DNA of 64,000 bases, taken from the NCBI GenBank assembly GCA_947184155.2, contig CAMXCT020003398.1:1-64000 (forward strand), in the 5' to 3' direction. The notes under the pieces were generated by a model. It had not been told where the DNA came from and did not search any database. It saw only the letters and a program-made list of their open reading frames with translations. Origin of the DNA: Cladocopium goreaui. Lineage: Eukaryota > Sar > Dinophyceae > Suessiales > Symbiodiniaceae. Positions within the stretch are counted from its first letter, which is position 1. Every line of letters starts with the position of its first letter. Shown one piece after another: positions 42,089 through 52,057 of the stretch. Both the position numbers and the translations under genes were made by a program.

Positions 42089-42640
42089 TTAGTTGCTATG
42101 CCTGATGCTGCATTCAGAAACAACAGTGATAAATCATCTCAACGTGCTATGGTTATTTTTATGGCTGAACCAAGAAAAGAGACGTCCAAAAACACCAGAG
42201 GTTCTTTGATTTTCTTTGAGTCCGCTAAGATCAAGAGAACGACTTTGAGTACCACTGTTGCTGAACTTTATGCTTTGATGAAGTGTTTTGGTACTTGTCA
42301 AATGTTGAGAGGACTTATCAAAGATATCACTGGACTTTCAAGTGAGATTCACATGAGAACTGATGCCAATAATTTGGTTACTATTGCTAGTACCACTCAC
42401 GTTCCCGAACAACAAGAAACCATTCACATGATTCAACTGTTAAGAAAGGAAGCTTGTTCAGGATCCATTGCTGATTTATCACATATAAGAACTCAGTGGT
42501 GTTTAGCTGATTGTTAAACCAAGAAGTCTGCCAACCCACAGAATCTTATTGATGCTGTTCGACAAGGTATCCTCAAGGAAGTTGATGCACATCCACAATT
42601 CAGATCATTACTTGAACACAAGGCTTACCTCAGGTCATGG
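42089..42640 (+). pseudogene. RNase H of element 2
   Basis: PDAAFRNNSDKSSQRAM (aspartate 1), TLSTTVAELYALMKCF (glutamate), HMRTDANNLVTIA (aspartate) and CLADC, then a stop at 42,515 where copia elements have L-A-D-x2-T-K; reading through gives TKKSANPQNLIDAVRQGILK. The catalytic residues remain. The RNase H ends the usual copia polyprotein; here coding continues. Confidence 0.8.
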
Positions 42641-43125
42641 TTGCCAACAGTTTGCAGTCATGTTGATTTCAGACATGATGTATTCTTGTTAGGTGACTCT
42701 CTGAGGAATGAACGACTATTTTTTGAATTTGTGCCTGTGGCTCAAACGAGTAGGGAGACCAGCAGAGTCATCAACAGCCAGAGGCTTTCTCTCAGGAGAG
42801 GAACTGGGAGGATACTATCGTCCATTTCAGGCAGCACCACCAAAACCAGAACGAAAACCATGGAGTCTTCGCAATGCAGAACGAAAACCATGGAGTCTTT
42901 GCAATGAAGACATTATGAAGTACTGTACTGATTATCGAAAACAGACTACTTGGTATGCATGTCAAAGATCTTTCACCTTGAGAGTTGCTAGGAGATTACA
43001 CAATATCTTTTACAATCAGGGACATGATGATGAGTTCAACCTGAAGGTCATTGGTGATGTGATCTCATGGGTCTTAGAGTTTGGTGGCCGAAATAGTGAG
43101 TATTCGAACCTCTGAAGTGCTGCTG
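42641..43125 (+). pseudogene. Cargo region 1 of element 2
   Basis: Two overlapping frames. One reads GRPAESSTARGFLSGEELGG YYRPFQAAPPKPERKPWSLR, then DIMKYCTDYRKQTTWYACQR and HNIFYNQGHDDEFNLKVIGD VISWVLEFGG. The second half appears to be the N-terminal helical part of the Tpt1-like module that follows. A 27-bp tandem duplication (GAACGAAAACCATGGAGTCT) lies at 42,850-42,904. Confidence 0.5.
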
Positions 43126-43141
43126 AGATTTTCTTCGATGC

Positions 43142-43868
43142 ATGTTGTGCTTTGTGACATCGGTAGAGGAAGATGAATGCTTTCAGGAAAAGACTAACAT
43201 CGCTCATCAACAGTTGATGAAATGGAAGGACAAGTTCTTTTTCCCCATGTCCAAAGAGATGTCAAGGATTTTGAGACATGAGAAGGACTCTACTCTCTTT
43301 GACAGCAGAGGAACCATGGAGATTTTTGAACTCTTCAAAAGGCTTGAATGGAAGCAGGTATCTCCTATGGGCACCAACAACATCACTGGCAAACAATTTG
43401 CAGCATTTTTGTATGCCAATGACAAGTCAAGATTACTCAATATCTCAATGATGAGTGGAAGGCTTACAACAACGCAGATCATGGGCCTTTCCAGTTGAGG
43501 ATTGGTTGTATCCAAGGCCATTCCAACGAGATAGGTGGCCCATTTGCCTCGTCCACACACTGACAAGAAATGAAGCTCAGATTTTAGGTTGGGTCTTCCA
43601 CGTCACCGACAGCTCGAACATACAATCAATATCCAAATATGGTCTCAAGAAGGATGCTCGAAACAAAGGAAAAGGAAAAGGTAATCGTGGTCGTGATTGT
43701 GTTCACTTCATGTATCACAATGACAATTCACCAGGTTACATCAAGATGGCTCCTGGTACTCATGTTCCACAAGAATACCGAAATCCTGGATTTTTTGTGT
43801 TGAATTTGAGCTACATGGATTTCAACAATCTCTTCTTGACCAAGAATGGTGTTATTTTGTCGATGTAA
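43142..43868 (+). pseudogene. Tpt1/KptA-like RNA 2'-phosphotransferase module
   Basis: Three consecutive frames carry the family's signature in order. Frame 1: MSRILRHEKDS with the R-H pair (43,274-43,279), then FLYANDKSRL (cf. N-D-K-x-R). Frame 2: LRIGCIQGHSNEI (about 43,495-43,530), cf. the family's R-A-N-Q-G-H-S. Frame 3: LGWVFHVTDSSNIQSISKYGL (43,587 on), cf. H-G-T and ...I...GL, then RDCVHFMYHND. Tpt1/KptA removes a 2'-phosphate from spliced RNA using NAD+. Two frameshifts (about 43,435 and 43,560) break this copy. Location directly behind RNase H inside the LTRs makes it retroelement cargo. Identification is by motif only. Confidence 0.72.
43498..43524 (+). other. RIGCIQGHS motif of the Tpt1-like module
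   Basis: AGG ATT GGT TGT ATC CAA GGC CAT TCC. The spacing of R, Q, G, H and S equals the IRANQGHS motif of Tpt1/KptA. The arginine corresponds to a catalytic arginine of that family. Confidence 0.75.
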
Positions 43869-44171
43869 GATGTACCAGCTCGTTTTCTAAAAAGAGTGGA
43901 TCAGCTTCCTACAATTGCTCTCAATGCAGAACACATTGGTCGTGGCCACAGTCTCCCAGCATCAGTCACTGGTGGTTGCTGGATGAGTGGCCCCACGTTC
44001 GAACATGTGCAACGCTGGAGGTGAAGTCCCCGATCACATCAGAACTACTGCAAGGCAGTACATGGGCCAATCAGCTCCTTCCAATTATGGCCAAGGGTTT
44101 GGATTGCCCATGGCCAGCAGATCAGCATTCAAGGCTGAAGATGAGTCACTTCATGGACTCAGAGCAGGAGG

Positions 44172-44217
44172 CTCCACTCAGTGGAGGAACCTGGAGGAGG
44201 CTCCACCTCAGTGGTGG
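44172..44217. repeat. CTCA-loop hairpins 2 and 3
   Basis: CTCCA-CTCA-GTGGAG-like and CCAC-CTCA-GTGG, 29 bp apart and each followed by GGAAC or GGAACCT. The stems differ but the loops are the same. Confidence 0.75.
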
Positions 44218-44307
44218 AACCTCAAGAAGACACATCAGCAGATGCAGCTGATGCTCAAAGGGATGACACCTCGCAACCCTGGTATGCAGGATGTGAACCT
44301 GGAGGAG

Positions 44308-44325
44308 GCCCTGCCTCAGCAGAGG
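44308..44325. repeat. CTCA-loop hairpin 4
   Basis: CTGC-CTCA-GCAG within CCCTGCCTCAGCAGAGG. Confidence 0.75.
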
Positions 44326-45279
44326 TACCTCAGGCAGAACCAGAAGAGGATCCAAGCAGAATTCCGGAAGATGACACTATGGATCCTCAAGTAGTTGCAG
44401 ATTGGGAGCGAGATCATGGACCAGCAGAAGATGAATATCTCACAGATCATGCAACTGGAAGTTTTTCTGCTACCTATCCATGGATGCTCTACCACACTGG
44501 AGTGTTCTGTGCCAGACTCGAGTATGGCAGTATCGACAGGAACAAGGTAGGTGAGAAGGTGATCATCTTAAGAGAGTGGAACTATCTTTTGACCAATCAG
44601 AGAATAGCTCTCAGAAGACAGGGGATCTCCAGAGTTGAATGGGAACGACTTCCTTGGACAGGTCATGTTTGTTACCTTTTTACTCGTGCATGGGAATGTT
44701 GCAGGTATAGATCAAAGTTGATGAGAGATGGACGTTATGATGCTTGCGCCACATTCCTGGAAAAGTGTACAGACTGGCTCAGAGGAGAACATCCACCTAG
44801 AGACTTTGAGAACAGAGGTACAATCGATCAGGATCAGTGGAGTGAGAACTGGAAGATCTACAGCACCAATCTGAAGTCTTCGATTTCTATCAATGTCATT
44901 GGGACAAATTCATCAGGAAGAACGACAAGTTATGGATAGATTTCTGCAAGACCTTTGAAGATCCAGTCACGAATAGGTGTATCTTGAACTCGACACAAGG
45001 GCAGGTGATATGACTATTCTAAACGTTGAAGTGCCTGCCACAGAGTACACTGTACAACCTTGTCCTGAAGATCATTTGAGTTTCAGCACGAAACTCATGG
45101 TCATGGCCTTGCAGCTCTACCAAGACAAAGTCGAAAAAAGTTTTTGTCCTTATGTTCAATATGCCTATGACAAACTCACTCAATTTGTTGACAGTCGAAA
45201 GGAGATGACTCAAAGGTCATATCGGTACTTCTGTGAACACGCTTACAATTAATTCTTTGTCCATGAGGCCTTCCATCAA

Positions 45280-46068
45280 TTGGCACGGGCTAGAACCAAG
45301 GCAAAGGAAATTGGTGCCGACACTCCCTTGCATTCATCCACAAAGCTTGATGGTTATGCTTGGATTCAAGATCATGGTGAGATCAAGCATGTTCCAAAAG
45401 AGCGTCTTCAAGATGATGAATTACCTGAATACAATGAAGACGAGCATATGCAAGAGGAAGAGACTGAAGATGTTCCAGTCGAAGAAGAACCAGCAGGAGA
45501 TGAATTTAAAGGAGTTCCAGTTGAAGAGGAACCTGCTGATGAAACGATGGAAGCAATGTTGGATGTACTCAAGGTTGAAGAAGAGCCTGAGGAATCCAGT
45601 CAACAGAAGGATGAAGAAGAACCTAATCGTGAAGAAGTTCCAGACCCGATCTTGTATCCTAAGGTTTCAGTCAAGATCAGAAAGGAGGAGCCTGGAGTGC
45701 CAGATGACAAGACTTCAGGACCTGCAACTCCTCCTGCAGAAGGTGCATGCTCTCCCTCAGGAGAGGTAGTACCAGGTCAACTTGATCAACAAGATCAAGC
45801 TGAAGAGGAAGAACCGATGGACATCTATGTCTATCACAACAATGAAGATTGTTGGGGTCAATTTATGATCAGTCATCTTCGAGAAAATCATGTGGCACTG
45901 TTGAGACGTTTGGTTTTTATCACAGGTCGTGCTGTTGATGATGGATCTCGTCCTCTTCCTCAAACACCTGATGATATCTATCCTTTCAGTCTTGGACTAT
46001 TCATGGAAGTTGTACAAGACATGACTTTTCCAGACTTCATGAATTTTGTATACTCGGCTTACTGGTGA
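45280..46068 (+). pseudogene. Cargo region 3 of element 2, acidic linker plus helical domain
   Basis: Open frame of 262 codons. The first 170 residues are glutamate/proline-rich repeats (VPVEEEPAGDEFKGVPVEEE P). Then ACSPSGEV is encoded by a CTCA hairpin, followed by MDIYVYHNNEDCWGQFMISH LRENHVALLRRL. It ends at 46,066 and coding shifts to the next frame (GDQINFELYFDLKLACEQVL). Confidence 0.45.
45750..45765. repeat. CTCA-loop hairpin 5
   Basis: CTCTCC-CTCA-GGAGAG, followed by GTA. Encodes SPSGEV in frame. Confidence 0.85.
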
Positions 46069-47063
46069 TCAAATCAACTTCGAGCTCTACTTCGACTTGA
46101 AGCTTGCCTGTGAGCAAGTATTGTCAGAAAATGCTCATGTGAAGATCCATCACTTCGATATTGACGCAAAACCTCACTTGCCACGACCAGGAGACGACCC
46201 AAAAGCTCCTGCTGATGAGGAATTCAAGGAGTTACCTGAAAATGTGGAGAATCGTCAAGTTTTCCAATTGGAGGGAGATGATGACTTTTTGATCGACATT
46301 ACAAGTGGATTACTGAGTGCAATGTTACCACACGTCAACGTTTCTTCAAGAACCTGATATTCCACCACCTGAGCATGTCAGCCAGAAGGTTCAAGATGAA
46401 GAGAAAAAGAAGGCTGACCAACATGGAAGCTCTCCCTCAGGAGAGGTACCATCTGCACCTACAAGCTCTGCCTCAGCAGAGGCAGGAGGGGCAAGCGCTA
46501 AGGCAAAACCAGAGCCTAAAAAGCTCACATACCATGGTCATGACATTACTGGCAATGAAGAGGATTCCATTCTCAGAAGGTTGCAAGAGTGTCATGAATA
46601 TCCAGATTGTGAACACTGGGCCGGTTTTTACAACCATGGTTTTCCAGCTTATGCTCCTCAACGTCATATGTTCTGGCACAAGCAGTGGAGAGTTCATGAA
46701 GATCACAAGGATGCATGGTTTACTCCTACTGAAGATCAGATGATGGCGACCTACATCTATTTGTACAAGAATTTGAAGGTTGAAGATGAGTTGGAAGATA
46801 TCAGGAAGCTTGCTCGTTACAACTGTTCTGATCCTCGAATGTCACTCAGACAGAGGAGAAATGTTCAGCGTCTTTCCAAGCTAGCCGAGACCAAGTGGAG
46901 AGAAGATTGGGATAAGATTGATGAGGCTCTACAAGATTACATTGAAATTAACGAGAAGATCCCATACATCAGCATTCACAAGGTTTTGGCTTCATTCCTT
47001 GGTGCTAGCTTTGTTGATCCAGAGGAAAGAGATGATGAACATCCTTTCAGAAAATCGAAGTAA
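46046..47063 (+). pseudogene. Cargo region 4 of element 2
   Basis: Two frames join near 46,320-46,350: first ITSGLLSAMLPHVNV, then a linker with GSSPSGEVPSAPTSSASAEA encoded by two adjacent hairpins, then DSILRRLQECHEYPDCEHWA GFYNHGFPAYAPQRHMFWHK and RKLARYNCSDPRMSLRQRRN. It ends at TAA 47,061, 9 nt before the EEP-like frame. Function unknown. Confidence 0.45.
46430..46481. repeat. CTCA-loop hairpins 6 and 7
   Basis: CTCTCC-CTCA-GGAGAG (46,430-46,445) and CTCTGC-CTCA-GCAGAG (46,466-46,481), 20 nt apart. The first is identical to hairpin 5. Confidence 0.88.
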
Positions 47064-47072
47064 CTCTCTTGT

Positions 47073-48146
47073 ATGTTCTGGAATCTTGGCCAATGGTGTG
47101 GAACAAATGTCAGAAAGTGTCCATTACCAGCACAGCTTGAGAAGTTCAAGAGCTACATTGATTACAACGTTGATGAATATCACGAGCCTTTGGATCTCAA
47201 TGAGAGACCTCAACCTTACAATTCATTTATCAATTCAATCAAGGAGCTCGGTGCACATATCTTCTTGAACTGCGAGGCTGGTTCACTTTTCCCTTTTCGA
47301 GGAGATCTTCAATCAGGTGGATGGCACACTTGTTTCAACGGCTACACAGATTTGATGTGCGCTGCACGCCTCGGTCGCGGAGCATCAATCAAACAGATCG
47401 CTGGGCCTAGTGCCAATGAAGGTGACACACGTGAAAGGTATATTTCATGGGCTATCTTTGAGATCATTTTTGGTGAAACAGTCAGTCGTGATACTTCTGA
47501 TGTTGAACCTCTCACCAGAGCTCAGATGCACATGTGCCGAGTGTGCATCTATCATGTTAGCCAGCATCGTGTTTCATCCTCTGCATCAATGACCGGTGAA
47601 GGTATTGCTGTTAAGACTTGGGAGTGCATGAGGTATCAGGTTGACATACTTGCTGGTGACGGCAACAAAGCCTGCTATCTTGCAACACCAGGCATCGGCA
47701 AGAAATGCGTACCATCTTACCAACAGTCATTGCTTCAGTTCTGGACTGACAGGATGGTCAAGGTAGCTGCTTCTTATCGAAGAAGGTACTACCGAGACCA
47801 AGATGCATGCCCTGTAAGGGTCAAGCATTTTATTTCTGCATCATTTGATGACTTGACAGAACTGGCAGTCAAGCTTGCTTTCATCAAGACTGACACCTGC
47901 ACTGATGAACTTGCAAAGGCTACAGAAGGTCTTGGTGACTGTTGCATGATGTCTGTTTTTGAATGGGGACACAGTCGATGGGAACTCTTTGAGGACATCA
48001 ACGATTATCAGGATGAAGACCACAGAGATGAGGTTGGTGAATTCTCCTTTCAAGTCAATGAGATGTGTTTACACAATGATCACAATCTTTTCTTGATTGG
48101 TGAAAAGGACACAACCCTCTTCTTGTACACCTTGAACCCTCAATGA
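47073..48146 (+). pseudogene. EEP-like nuclease/phosphatase module
   Basis: 357 codons from ATG 47,073. Motifs in order resemble the exonuclease-endonuclease-phosphatase fold: FWNLGQW (N), AHIFLNCEAGSL (glutamate at 47,274), VDILAGDGNKACY (G-D-x-N, aspartate at 47,658) and FEWGHSRWELF (histidine at 47,970). EEP enzymes cleave phosphodiesters or remove phosphates. Some substitutions relative to classical motifs (AGDGN for G-D-F-N, EWGHS for S-D-H) make the activity uncertain. It is the longest unbroken frame of the element, which could mean selection or chance. Confidence 0.6.
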
Positions 48147-48419
48147 TGACTTGGCAAGAGAAACGTGAATATCGAACAATAGAAGCCAAGAAGAAGAGGA
48201 AACAAAGTCGCAAGGAACACGGAGGGATAATCGTCGTAGAGGTCGTGGAAGTCAAGATGATGATGACGACGATGATGATGATGGTCTTTGGCTTGATCCA
48301 AACTCATGGAAGAACTACCCTGGTTATCCTCGTGGTGGTGGTGGTCATGGTTCCTCATCGAGCACTTTTTCTGGCGTCCCAAGAACCGATAAGCATATGC
48401 CTCTACTCATAGAGGGTAA
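48147..48419 (+). pseudogene. C-terminal tail of element 2 cargo
   Basis: In a shifted frame: NRRRGRGSQDDDDDDDDDDG LWLDPNSWKNYPGYPRGGGG and STFSGVPRTDKHMPLLIEG. An RGG/aspartate-rich disordered tail. 48,420-49,002 carries no supported gene and should be the untranslated 3' part of the element. Confidence 0.45.
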
Positions 48420-49002
48420 TGCATTTCTATTTTCGATTTTTGTACAGTCCGTGTACAAAGATTTCATTCACTCCGATTTCACATCTGATAACATACACTC
48501 TTCCTCAGAAGAGAAAATGTTGATGATTTTCAACTTCAACCATTTCATTTCAGCTTTCAACATTTCATTTAACTGAGAGTAGTTAGCATGCTGCTAGCAC
48601 TTCAACTTCGATTTCTGTCCTTTGTTACTTGAATGAGTAACATTGGAGACCCGGTTTCATTCCGGTATTTTGTGATTTGGTCTTCGTTTTTCGTGTGATC
48701 TGAATTTCTGAATCTTGCAATTCGAAGTAGACACATTTCACCGATTTGGGCATTTTGCCAGGTATCGACTGTGCATAGCGCACCATTGTCGAAAATTCAT
48801 TTTGCAGCTGCCGTGTTTTCTTTTTGACATGTCCTTAGGACATTTCACGATGTTTGCATTGCTTCACAATGTACAGCTTTTCTTCTGCGTACTCCGTCGT
48901 TTTGAGCCAACTTTATTGACTAGTTTATGGGCTGAGAAAGTCTATCCCAAATGGGTACGACAAGGCATAGTGCTCAATTCATTGCTTTTGAATTTGCGCC
49001 TG

Positions 49003-49222
49003 TGTTTTTGTTTTCTGTGGGCCCTATGGGGTATATAGCATGAGTACTGAGCACAATTTGAATAAACTTTCAAGGCTCAAGAGAGATATAGAGGTACAGT
49101 CTGTAGACTAGGCGCAGCACTGGCTTGGCTAATAGGCCTGAGAGTGAAAACAGTGCTTGCAGCCTGAGAAGACGCTTTAGCTGATCCTAGCTTCTTGAAT
49201 AGGACGCTACTGCTCCTCTTCA
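49003..49222 (+). repeat. 3' LTR of element 2
   Basis: Partner of 33,751-33,968. TG...CA ends, then GCCCT. Unlike the left copy, it carries AGTCTGTAGACTAGG and a few substitutions, so the two LTRs have diverged since insertion. Confidence 0.9.
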
Positions 49223-49434
49223 GCCCTCCCCTCAATCCTCCCTCCCGCTTTTTTGTTTAAATCTAAGCTTGCACGCTTTTCAATACACTAGTTCAATCAG
49301 ATAATATATGTATATATACACATATTTCTGGTTGCTTATACATACACTTTTCATCTTCAAAAACCTTATATATGATCATGAATACGCATATGCATCTACA
49401 AAATCATAATTTTTTGTATGTACATGTTGTATCC

Positions 49435-49575
49435 CTAATTAAACCCTCAAGAAACCCTAAGCAAACCCTAAACCAACCCTAAAGAAACTTTAAACCAACC
49501 CTAATAGACCCTAAACAAATCTTTAATAAACCATAAACCAAACCTAAATAAACCCTAAACCAAACCCTAAAATAC
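49435..49575. repeat. Degenerate CCCTAAA telomere-type repeats
   Basis: Many AACCCTAAACC/AAACCCTAA pieces with mutations in 140 bp. Dinoflagellate telomeres are TTTAGGG; the reverse strand here matches. It is interstitial, not terminal. 49,223-49,434 is AT-rich with nothing recognised. Confidence 0.65.
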
Positions 49576-49624
49576 ATTAAATACACTTGCACATACATTA
49601 CCACACATATGCATATAGTCATGA

Positions 49625-50128
49625 ATGTATATCTGTAGTATGTTTTCACAGTGTAATCCCACCCTCTCTTTGATATCCCACCTGCCCTCTCGGGACAAGT
49701 TGTGGTCTCACATGAGCGCGCATTCATATGAAGTTTTTTTGATGCAAATCAAATTTTCTTTTGATACGGTGACCACCTGTGGATCTCGTGGACAGGTCAG
49801 CAATCTGAGAGATATTTTTTTTACCAATCAATTTTTTTTGATGATCAGCCGGATTTTTTTGATGCGAATCATTTTTTTTGATATTGCATCCGATGTGTGC
49901 AGCGAGCTCGTTCCAGCAAGAATCTTTTCTGATTTGTTCCGTGCTCACGCTAAGTACTGCACTTGTTCACGTTCTTTTCCAATATTCGGAGTGTGAGCAT
50001 GTCACCAGTCCCCACCCATCGGCCGCCAGCCACCACCACCACCAGCAGCCAACCGACTACCAAACAACAGTTTTTCCAGCACCCGTAGGCCATTTTCTAT
50101 AATTCTTATTTTTTGGATTTGTTTTCAG
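49625..50128. other. Spacer with repeated TTTTTTTGATG
   Basis: TTTTTTTGATG or close variants recur at 49,735, 49,835, 49,854 and 49,871, with GCGAATCA/GCAAATCA after some. No gene is supported. It ends in a pyrimidine tract and TTTTCAG, a splice acceptor for the transporter fragment. Confidence 0.5.
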
Positions 50129-51165
50129 CATGGAATGATTTTTCGAGGACAAACCCTGCAGGAGCTACCTTTGTCACCAACCAGTTCTGGTGCTCTTTGA
50201 TGTTTTCCCCAAACGTGGTTGGCACGGCCAATGCCACAGCAGCTGGCTGGGGGAACTTGGGCGGCGGTGTTACACAGATCTTTATGATTTCAGTGCTGTT
50301 CAATCCAATGGTGAGTTCTGGCATGCCAGCAAACACTGCCTGGCGAGTTGCCATGATCGTTCCTGCTGTCCTCTTCCTGATCTGCGCAGCCACCATGAAA
50401 CTCTTGTGTTGGGACACACCCACGGCCAAGCGCTTCGATGTGTCTGTGACTGGTAAGACCCAGAAACCATCTTTGTGGGACTATGTCGTGGTGCTGAAAG
50501 ACATCCGCGTCATTGTGATGATTTTTCAATACAGTGCATGTTTCGGCACCGAACTCGCCATGAACAACCAACTGGCCACCCATTTCAGGACCTATTTCCA
50601 AATGGATGCGGCAGATGCATCAGCCTTGGCAGGAGCTTTTGGCCTCATGAACCTGTTTGCCAGGTCCCTGGGAGGCATCACCAGCGACATCCTCTTCAAA
50701 CACGTTGGTTTCCGAGGCCGCATTTGGGCGCAATTCTTGGCCCTTTTCTTTGAAGCGGTATTCCTCTTCTGCTTTGGTATGGTGGACAGCTCGCAGCCAT
50801 GGTATGTTGCTTTGGCCGTGCTGGTTTGTTTCTCTCTCTTTGTCCAGATGGCAGAAGGCACAAGCTACGGGATTGTGCCTTTTATGAACAAGCAGCAGCT
50901 GGCCGTGGTGTCTGCACTGGTTGGGGCTGGCGGAAATTTGGGAGCTGTTATCGCCGGGTTTTGCTTCTACAAACCCATCAACGATCCGCTGCTTCCTTTC
51001 CAGGTCCATGCAGGCTATGTCTTGTTTTGGGCTTTGCTGTCCCCTTGCTACTACTGGCAGGAGCATGGGGGCATGTTCCATGGCCCAGCTGTGGATAAGA
51101 CCGTTGTGGATAAGACATCTGTGGATAAGACGTCTGAGCCCACAGAAACTGAAACTACCATATAA
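50129..51165 (+). CDS. NRT2-type nitrate transporter, N-terminus missing
   Basis: About 345 codons to TAA at 51,163, following a TTTTCAG acceptor. FVTNQFWCSLMFSPNVVGTA then NATAAGWGNLGGGVTQ is the nitrate/nitrite-porter signature (A-G-W-G-N-x-G). Eight or so hydrophobic segments follow, with the domain-joining basic loop near TGKTQKPSLWDYVV. The family (major facilitator superfamily, nitrate:proton symport at the plasma membrane) has about 12 helices and 450-550 residues, so the first 4 or so helices are absent. No upstream exon encoding them was found in the 500 bp checked. It ends in a repeated VDKTSVDKT tail. One uninterrupted exon suggests a truncated or retroposed copy, or a 3' exon whose 5' part lies far upstream. 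Confidence 0.85.
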
Positions 51166-51415
51166 AGTTTGGCGTGTTTTTTTTGTCATCTAAAATTTGG
51201 AGAGACAACTTCATGCAGAATGCATGCTTTGCTGTCCAGAATGATCCTTTGCATGGAGTGCAGGACGTTTGCAGAAAATACCGTATATAGAGTTTGGCAT
51301 GATTTGGGTAGCTCTGAATTTCCCAGGAACAACCTTTCCAAGGACAGCAAAGGAAAGTCATGCAGAAGGCATGCTTTGCTGCCCAGAATGATCCCTTGCA
51401 TGGAGTGCGGGATCA
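51161..51415. repeat. Imperfect direct repeat after the transporter
   Basis: TTCATGCAGAATGCATGCTTTG (51,211) and GTCATGCAGAAGGCATGCTTTG (51,358) begin copies about 56 bp long that share CCAGAATGATCC and GCATGGAGTGC. Another pair, TATAAAGTTTGGCGTG and TATAGAGTTTGGCATG, lies at 51,162 and 51,286. It is a two-copy duplication of the 3' flank. Confidence 0.8.
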
Positions 51416-51599
51416 TTTGTTCCTGGCGGATGAGCACCAATGTCGCTGACAGGCTGATCTCAGCACGAAAAGGAACTTTAGCAGCTTGGGGCAAGTCTCT
51501 CTTTTGCATGGCTACATCTCCATCCAAGCGCGGTCTTTTTCATTGAATTTATAGTCAGTGTGTCGCTGTGTTGCTGAGAGGTTTCCAGTATGGAGGGCT

Positions 51600-51910
51600 A
51601 TTTTTCCCGTTTTTTTTTTTGTGTGGATTTCTGGTTCCCTGCTTTGCTTTCCTGCTTCTTTGTTTTCCTGCTTTCCTGCTTTTCCCTGCTTTTCCCTGCT
51701 TTCCCTGCTTCTCTGCTTTTCCCTGGTTCTTTACTTTTCTACTTTTCCCTGCTTCTCTGCTTCTTCGCTTTTCTGCTTTTCCCTGCTTCTTTGCTTTCCT
51801 GCTTTTCTTCTTGTTGGCTTTCCCTGCTTTTCTGCTTCTTTGCTTCTCCGCTTCTCCGTTTTTGCGCTTTTCTAGCTTCTCTGCTTCCCTGCTTTTACCG
51901 GTTTTTTGTT
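51600..51910. repeat. Pyrimidine-rich CCCTGCTTTTC minisatellite
   Basis: About 300 bp of CCTGCTTTTC, CCCTGCTTCTCTG and similar. Phenylalanine/leucine-rich frames through it are artefacts. Confidence 0.92.
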
Positions 51911-51924
51911 TCTCACAGATAAAC

Positions 51925-52050
51925 TCTAAGAACCACTATGTAAGTACTCCTTAAAGCAACCCTAAATCAACGCTGAATAAACCGCCAACCAACCCCCAAA
52001 CAAACTAAAACAACCTTAAGTAAACCCTAAACAAACCCTCAATAAGCCTT
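51925..52050. repeat. Second degenerate telomere-type tract
   Basis: AACCCTAAATCAAC, GTAAACCCTAAACAAACCC and CAACCAACCCCC resemble the tract at 49,435. It is more decayed. Confidence 0.5.
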
Positions 52051-52057
52051 CACTAGT

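Larger units (their letters stand above)
43869..45252 (+). pseudogene. Cargo region 2 of element 2, unrecognised
   Basis: The main frame from 44,181 reads an acidic linker, then WMLYHTGVFCARLEYGSIDR, VIILREWNYLLTNQRIALRR and DACATFLEKCTDWLRGEHPP, to TAG at 44,937. After a shift it continues VEVPATEYTVQPCPEDHLSF and FCPYVQYAYDKLTQFVDSRK. The last part is helical. Hairpin repeats are inserted in the linker. No family is recognised. Confidence 0.45.
33751..49222 (+). mobile_element. 15.5-kb copia-like retroelement with cargo (element 2), decayed
   Basis: Bounded by 218- and 220-bp direct repeats that start TGTTTTTG and end CTCTTCA, flanked by GCCCT on both sides. A primer site matching initiator Met-tRNA follows the left repeat. 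Order inside: gag-like, protease, integrase, spacer, reverse transcriptase, RNase H, then about 6 kb of cargo with Tpt1-like and EEP-like modules. Many stops and frame changes make it a non-functional copy. No clear polypurine tract is seen before the right LTR, so the left end of the LTR is slightly uncertain. Confidence 0.88.

Noticed and set aside
50620..51189. Minus-strand frame opposite the nitrate transporter
   Set aside because: The plus strand has a clear NRT2 signature and membrane helices; the antisense frame is a by-product.
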